The notes under the pieces: generated by a model
The model's input: only the letters and a program-made list of their open reading frames with translations
Told to the model about the DNA's origin: nothing
The model's database searches: none
Position numbers and translations under genes: made by a program
Origin: Cervus elaphus
Lineage: Eukaryota > Chordata > Mammalia > Artiodactyla > Cervidae
Direction: 5' to 3'
DNA length: 64,000 nucleotides
Assembly (NCBI RefSeq): GCF_910594005.1
Contig: NC_057831.1
Span: 36,786,001 to 36,850,000, forward strand
Shown here: positions 58,590 through 64,000 of the stretch, piece by piece
How positions within the stretch are numbered: position 1 is the first letter of the stretch
Layout of the letters: the number at the start of each line of letters is the position of its first letter

Positions 58590-58748
58590 AGAAGCATGAC
58601 TGTATGTCTATATAAGCAAAGATCTATAAACAATGCTCACAGCAGCTTTATTCATATGAAACTAAAACAACAACAACCCACATATCCATCAACAGACAGT
58701 ACTCATCAGTAAAATAAAAAGGAACATTATTCATCCAATAAAAAGGGG
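58590..58748 (+). mobile_element. L1 fragment
   Basis: ATCTATAAACAATGCTCACAGCAGC, CAACAACCCACATATCCATC and TTCATCCAATAAAAAGG match the L1 ORF2/3' region. It is followed directly by a Bov-B. Confidence 0.65.
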
Positions 58749-58749
58749 A

Positions 58750-61700
58750 TAAAGGCCATGACTGAAAAGCAAATGTAAGAGAAAGCTGCAACCCAAGATG
58801 GTGCAACCTTTCTGAAGAAGGAAGCTTTGCTCAAAATAAATGCCTCAAAGGTGTTATCAACTGCCCTTTTGTCTAATCTCTGTCTCTCTTTGAGAACCCT
58901 ATGAACAGTATGACAAGGCAAAAAGAGAGGACACAGAAAGATGAGCTCTCCAGGTTAGTAGGTGGCCAATATGCTACTGGAGAAGAGTTGAGAAATACCT
59001 CCAGAAAGAATGAAGAGACGGAGTAAAGGTAAAAACACCACCCAGCTGTGGATGTCACTGGTGCTGGAAGTAAAGTCCAATGCTATAAAGAACAATATTG
59101 CACAGGAAGCTGGAATGTTAGGTCCATAAATCAAGGTAAATTGGAAGTGATCAAACAGGGGATGGCAAGAGTGAACATCGACATTTTAGGAATCAGCGAA
59201 CTAAAATGGACTGGAATGGGTGAATTTACCTCAGATGACCATTATATCTACTACAGTGGGCAAGAATCCCTTAAAAGAAATGGAGTAGCTCTCACAGTCA
59301 ACAAAAGAGTCCAAAATGCAGTACTTGGATGCAATCTCAAAAACGGCAGAATGATCTCTATTCATTTCTAAGGCAAACCATTCAACATCACAGTAATCCA
59401 AGTCTGTGCTCTGACCAGTAATGCTGAATAAGCTGAAGTTGAACGGTTCTATGAAGACCTACAAGAACTTCTATGACTAACATCCAAAAAAGATGTGCTT
59501 TTCATTATAGGGGACTGGAATGCAAAAGTAGGAAGTCAAGAGATACCTGGAGTAACAGGCAGATTTGGCCTTGGGGTACAGAATGAAGCAGGGCAAAGGC
59601 TAAAATAGTTTTGCCAAAAGAACGCGCTGGTCATAGTAAACACCCTCTTCCAACAACACAAGAGAAGACTCTACACATGGACATCACCAGATGGTCAATA
59701 CCAAATTCAGACTGATTATATTCTTTGCAGCCAAAGATGGAGAAGCTACATACAGTCAGCAAAAACAAGACCGGGAGCTGATTGTGGCTCAGATTATGAA
59801 CTCCTTACTGCCAAAGTCAGACTTAAATTGAAGAAAGTAGGGAAAACCACTAGGCCATTCAGGTATGACCTCAATCAAATCCCTTACGATTAAACAGTGG
59901 AAGTGACAAATAGATTGAAGGGATTATATCTGATAGAGTGCCTGATGAACTATGGATGGATGTTCGTGACACTGTACAGGAGAAGGAATCAAGACCATCG
60001 CCAAGAAAAAGAAATGCAAAAAAGCAAAATGGCTGTCTGAGGAGGCCTTACAAATAGCTGTGAAAAGAAGAGAAGCGAAAAGCAAAGGAGAAAAGGAAAG
60101 ATATTCCCATTTGAATGCAGAGTTCTAAAGAATAGCAAGGAGAGATAAGAAAGCCTGCCTTAGTGATCAGTGCAAAGAAATAGAGGAAAACAATAGAATG
60201 GGAAAGACTAGCAATCTCTTCAAGAATATTAGAGATACCAAGGGAACATTTCATGCAAGGATAGGCACAATAAAGGACAGAAGTGGTACGGACCTAACAG
60301 AAGCAGAAGATATTAAGAAGAGGTGGCAACAATACACAGAAGAACTATACAAAAAAGATCTTCATGATCCAGATAACCACAATGGTGTGATCACTCACCT
60401 AGAGCCAGACATCCTGGAATGCGATGTCAAGAATGCCTTAGGAAGCATCACTACAAAAAAACTAGTGGAGGTGATGGAATTCCAGTTGAGCTATTTCAAA
60501 TCCTAAAAGATGATGCTGTGAAAGTGCTACACTCAATACACCAGCAAATTTGGAAAACTCAGCAGTGGCCACAGGACTGGAAAACGTCAGTTTCATTCCA
60601 ATGTCAAAGAAAGGAAATGCCAAAGAATGTTCAAACTACTGCACAATTGTACTCATCTCACACGTTAGCAAAGTAATCCTCAAAATTCTTCAAGCCAGGC
60701 TTCAACAGAATGTGAAATGTGAACTTCCAGATGTTCAAGCTGTATTTAGAAAAGGCAGAGGAACCAAAGACCAAATTGCCAACATCCGTTGGATCATCAA
60801 AAAAGCAAGAGAGTTCCAGGAAAACATCTGCTGCTGCTAAGTCACTTCAGTCGTGTCCGACTCTGTGCGACCCCACAGACAGCTGCCCACCAGGCTCCCC
60901 TGTCTCTGGGATTCTCCAGGCAACACTGGAGTGGGTTGCCATTTCCTTCTCCAATGCAAAAGTGAAAAGTGAACATGAAGTCGCTCAGTTGTGTCCCACT
61001 CTTAGCGACCCCATGGACTGCAGGCTACCAGGCTCCTCCGTCCATGGGATTTTCCAGGTAAGAGTACTGGAGTGGGGTGCCACTGCCTTCTCCAAGGAAA
61101 ACATCTACTTCTCCTTTATTGACTATGCCAAAGCCTTTGACTGTGTGGATCACCACAAACTGAATAATTCTTAAAGAGATGGGAATACCAGACCACCTGA
61201 CCTGCTTCCTAAGAAATCTGTATGCAGGTCAGGAAGCAACAGTTAGAACTGGACATGGAACAACAGACTGGTTCCAAGTTGGGAAAGGAGTACGTCAAGG
61301 CTGTATATTGTCACCCTGCTTATCTAACTTATATGCAGAGTACATCATGAGAAACGCTGGGCTGGAGGAAGCACAAGTTGGAATCAAGATTGCCAGGAGA
61401 AATATCAAAAACCTCAGATATGCAGATGACACCACCCTTATGGCAAAAAGAGATGAGGAACTAAAGAGCCTCTTGATGAAAATGAAAGGGGGGAGTGAAA
61501 AAGTTGGCTTAAAACTCAACATTTAAAAATGAAGATCATGGCATCTGGTCCCATCACTTCATGGCAAATAGATGAGGAAACAATGCAAACAGTGACAGAC
61601 TTTATTTTGGGGGCTCCAAAAATCACTGCACATGGTGACTGCAGCCATGAAATTAAAAGACGCTTGCTCCTTTGAAGAAAAGCTATGACTAACCTAGACA

Positions 61701-62197
61701 GCATATTAAAAAGCAGAGACACTACTTTGCCAACAAAGGTCCATCTTATCAAAGTTATGGTGTTTCCAGTAGTCATGTATGGATGTGAGAGTTGGACTAT
61801 AAAGAAAGCTGAGCACTGAAGAATTGATGCTTTTGAACTGTGGTGTTGGAGAAGACTCTTGAGAGTCCCTTGGACTGAAGGAGATCAAACCAGTCCATTC
61901 CAAAGGAAATCAGTCCTGAATATTCATTGGAAGAACTGATGCTGAAGCTGAAACTTCAATATTTTGGCCACCTGATGCAAAGAACTGACTCACTGGCAAA
62001 GACCCTGATGCTGGTAAATACTGAAGGCCGGAAGAGAAGGGGAAGATAGACGATGAGATGGTTGGATGGCATCACCAACTCGATGAACATGAGTTTGAGT
62101 AAGTTCCAGGAACCGGTGATGGACAAGGTAGCCTGACGAGCTGCAGTCCATGGGGTCGCAGAGTTGGGCACAACTGAGCACCTGAACTAAACTGAAC
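58750..62197 (+). mobile_element. Bov-B LINE, near full length (about 3.2 kb without its insert), inactive
   Basis: The longest Bov-B here. The leader at 58750-59060 is matched less surely. From 59060 come the endonuclease (ISELKWTGMGEF near 59193-59228), then the linker, and the reverse transcriptase with an FIDYAKAFDCVDHHKL block near 61113-61160. QGCILSPCLSNLYAE lies near 61297-61341, YADD codons at 61419-61430, and the tail ends near 62197. A Bov-A2 at 60830-61094 splits the RT region. In-frame stops, for example TAA near 59370 and TAG near 59608, and frameshifts mean no working protein. Full-length Bov-B is about 3.2 kb, so little seems to be missing. Confidence 0.92.
60830..61094 (-). 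mobile_element. Bov-A2 SINE inside a Bov-B, with perfect 12-bp target-site duplication
   Basis: Reverse complement of a dimeric Bov-A2: GGAGAAGGCAGTGGCACCCC to CGACTGAAGTGACTTAGCAGC. The linker between monomers is shortened. Identical repeats AGGAAAACATCT lie at 60818-60829 and 61095-61106. The Bov-B reading is continuous if the insert and one repeat are ignored. Confidence 0.96.
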
Positions 62198-62199
62198 TG

Positions 62200-62682
62200 T
62201 GTCTCTTTATCTGATAACAACCCTATGTCCTCCTGCACAGAGGTGAGCATGACCCTGGCCCAAACACTCAGAGAAGGCCAAAGACAATACATGTGATAGA
62301 TGAGCTCTGTTCATGCATGAGTTCCAGTGCTGCTGCCTGTGAGTCCAGGGCTAATTAAAAAAAAAAAGGAGGAAATTCACTGATCTGTACATGTGACCAT
62401 TTAAGAAAAGTGCTAAATTAACATCTATAGTGCATAATGAAGCCACAGAAGTGATAGAAAAGCAATTGAATCTGTAGATTCATGAGACGATGCCTGATCA
62501 TAGAGTGTATCAGACAGCAGCGTTGCAAGGCTGAAACCCAAAGAAATTTACCTAGCATTCAGGAAAACGTTTTTAAAAAAAAGAAACAAAAAAAAAACCT
62601 CTTCCTGACTAATGTTTTATTATAAAGAAATACTGTATAGAGTTAATCATTTGTAAGAAATTCATCAAATAAGATATCCAAA
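62200..62682. other. HERC3 intron or upstream region, nothing recognised
   Basis: AT-rich unique sequence with short A runs. Confidence 0.4.
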
Positions 62683-62693
62683 CAGAAACACAC

Positions 62694-62832
62694 CCCCACC
62701 CCCCCACCCCCCCCCCCCCCGCCGTCACTGGCCATACCAGGAGACTGTGGGATCTTGGTTCCCCAACCAGGGATTAAACCTGGGCAGTGAAACCACATAG
62801 TCCTAACCACTGGATTGCTATGGAATTCTCCC
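62694..62832 (-). mobile_element. CHR-2-type SINE with a C-rich end and 11-bp target-site duplication
   Basis: Reverse complement: GGGAGAATTCCATAGCAATCC head, GGTTTAATCCCTGG B-box remnant, GGGAACCAAGATCCC end. The run at 62694-62720 is almost pure C. Direct repeats CAGAAACACAC are at 62683-62693 and 62833-62843. Confidence 0.88.
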
Positions 62833-63114
62833 CAGAAACACACTTAAATTCACATAATACAGAGTTGTGTATTGATCTTTGACACAGAGGCTCTCAGCAG
62901 GAAACTAACTAACCCTGTGTCTCCCTGGGAGCAAAATGGCTCAGTCTTCACTAATTTGGTCTTTGCAGCAACTTCATAGGAAGTTAACTACTACGAGAAT
63001 CAACTCTATGCAGTTTAATGAGACCCTTCTTTGTTTGCTTAAGTTTGTCTAAGTGGATCTCTGTCACTTGAGAAAAAAAAACTCCTGACTGATAGCAGAA
63101 AAATTATACTTTAG

Positions 63115-63365
63115 TAATAATAGCAGATAACACTTCATCTGAGCTTATGCTGAATCCAGCACTTTTCTACATGATTCATAGGTATTAAATCATTTAATCT
63201 TCTATGAGGTAGGTACTACCATTATCAACTCAAATTTGTAGATGGAGAAAGTGAAGACAAAAAAAAGAATAAAGATAAAGAAAGTGAGACAGAAAGAACT
63301 GAAGTGACTTGCCTAAATCACAGAACAAGGTAGTGGCAGAACTAGAATTTAAGTCCGAGAATATA
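63115..63365 (-). mobile_element. MIR SINE, with an A/G-rich interruption
   Basis: Antisense MIR: ATGATTCATAGGTATTAAATC, ATGAGGTAGGTACTACCATTATC, then an expanded GAAGACAAAAAAAAG-type stretch, then GTGACTTGCCTAAATCACAG and AGAATTTAAGTCC. Confidence 0.8.
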
Positions 63366-63735
63366 CTCTTGACTAGTATGCTAGAGCCTAGAAAAAGGAC
63401 AGCCAGAGAGTCAGAACTCCCCAATATCTCTGGCACTGTCCAGGGAGAAAGGGTACCATATTCAGTCAAGCTGACTGATCTGCTAAGTAATTACCGCCCA
63501 GTAGTGGAGATGGGTAGACTCCATAACACTAATCAATAAATTTACCCAGCCACTTGCCCTGAACAGATTCCATGATTAATAAGCAAGCTTAAATAACTGA
63601 TTTCCAAAGCAGATCCTAGTATGGGAAAAGAACACTATGAGTAGCTGACCAAAGCATCCCAGCCTTCCTGGGGTTTCTACTTTTCACTATTAATTTGGCA
63701 TCCTGGATCCATCAGTTTCTTACAAGTTTGTTTAA
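63366..63735. other. unique sequence, nothing recognised
   Basis: No gene, promoter or repeat identified. Confidence 0.4.
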
Positions 63736-63953
63736 AAGTGTGAAAGTAAGAGTGTTAGTCGCTCAGTCATGTCCAACTCTTTGAGACCCCACAGACTATA
63801 GCCCACCAGGCTACTCCTCTTGTCGACAGGAGTCTCCAGGCAAGAATACTGGAGTGTATAGCCATTCTCTTCTCCAGGGGATCTTCCTGACCCAGGGATC
63901 GAACCAGGTCTCCTGCATTGCAGGTGGATTCTTTACCATCTGTGCCACCAGCG
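63736..63953 (-). mobile_element. Bov-tA SINE
   Basis: Reverse complement: tRNA-like head with TGGTGGCACAGATGGTAAAG, B box GGTTCGATCCC-like, and tail GTTGGACATGACTGAGCGAC. Confidence 0.9.
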
Positions 63954-64000
63954 ATTCAATCCTTGAGAGTCAGCTGAACTCTGGGTGCTCTGGACAACTG

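Noticed and set aside
56073..64000. HERC3 promoter and noncoding first exon
   Set aside because: No CpG island or promoter-like sequence is visible here; the region is mostly repeats, so the promoter is probably beyond the right edge.

Overview
This window is ordinary nuclear DNA from a ruminant, most likely a bovid such as cattle, buffalo, sheep or goat. Three things point there: many Bov-B (RTE) LINEs, the ruminant SINEs Bov-tA and Bov-A2, and older CHR-type SINEs of the cetacean/hippo/ruminant lineage. Coding sequence sits in small exons with GT-AG introns. I see no prokaryotic, phage, plasmid or CRISPR content.

The only protein-coding gene I can support is HERC3, on the minus strand. It encodes a small-HERC E3 ubiquitin ligase with an N-terminal RCC1-like domain and a C-terminal HECT domain. 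Nine exons are present, in transcript order 55818-56072 (with the ATG at 56041-56043), 23513-23672, 18660-18736, 17622-17843, 15953-16044, 14163-14293, 13430-13590, 11137-11213 and 4621-4745. They join in one continuous frame for 423 codons plus 2 nt. That covers the whole RCC1-like domain and the start of the linker. The HECT domain and 3' end lie to the left of the window. The promoter and the noncoding first exon must lie to the right, because the first exon seen begins with a splice acceptor 29 nt before the ATG.

Layout from left to right: 1-4620 is the intron after the last visible exon, opening with the 5' half of an L1. 4621-18736 holds eight closely spaced exons, a nested L1/Bov-B at 6.4-9.3 kb, and two Bov-B 3' fragments, one carrying a full-length U6 snRNA retropseudogene. 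18737-23512 is an intron with old L1, two CHR SINEs and Bov-tA copies. 23673-55817 is a 32-kb intron separating the ATG exon from the rest. It is built largely of layered retrotransposons: L1 and HAL1-like elements, Bov-B copies at 25.7, 29-31, 33.8 and 47.8-49.1 kb, and a Bov-A2 at 41.3 kb. 56073-64000 is the intron upstream of the ATG exon and holds the longest Bov-B (about 58.75-62.2 kb), itself split by a Bov-A2.

I found no undescribed biological system. The points most worth a second look are a three-codon upstream ORF just before the HERC3 ATG, a CpG-bearing block next to the exon at 4621-4745, the nested U6 copy, several insertions with perfect target-site duplications, and an unexplained filler segment inside one Bov-B. 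Repeat family names come from recall of consensus sequences, so subfamily calls are approximate.
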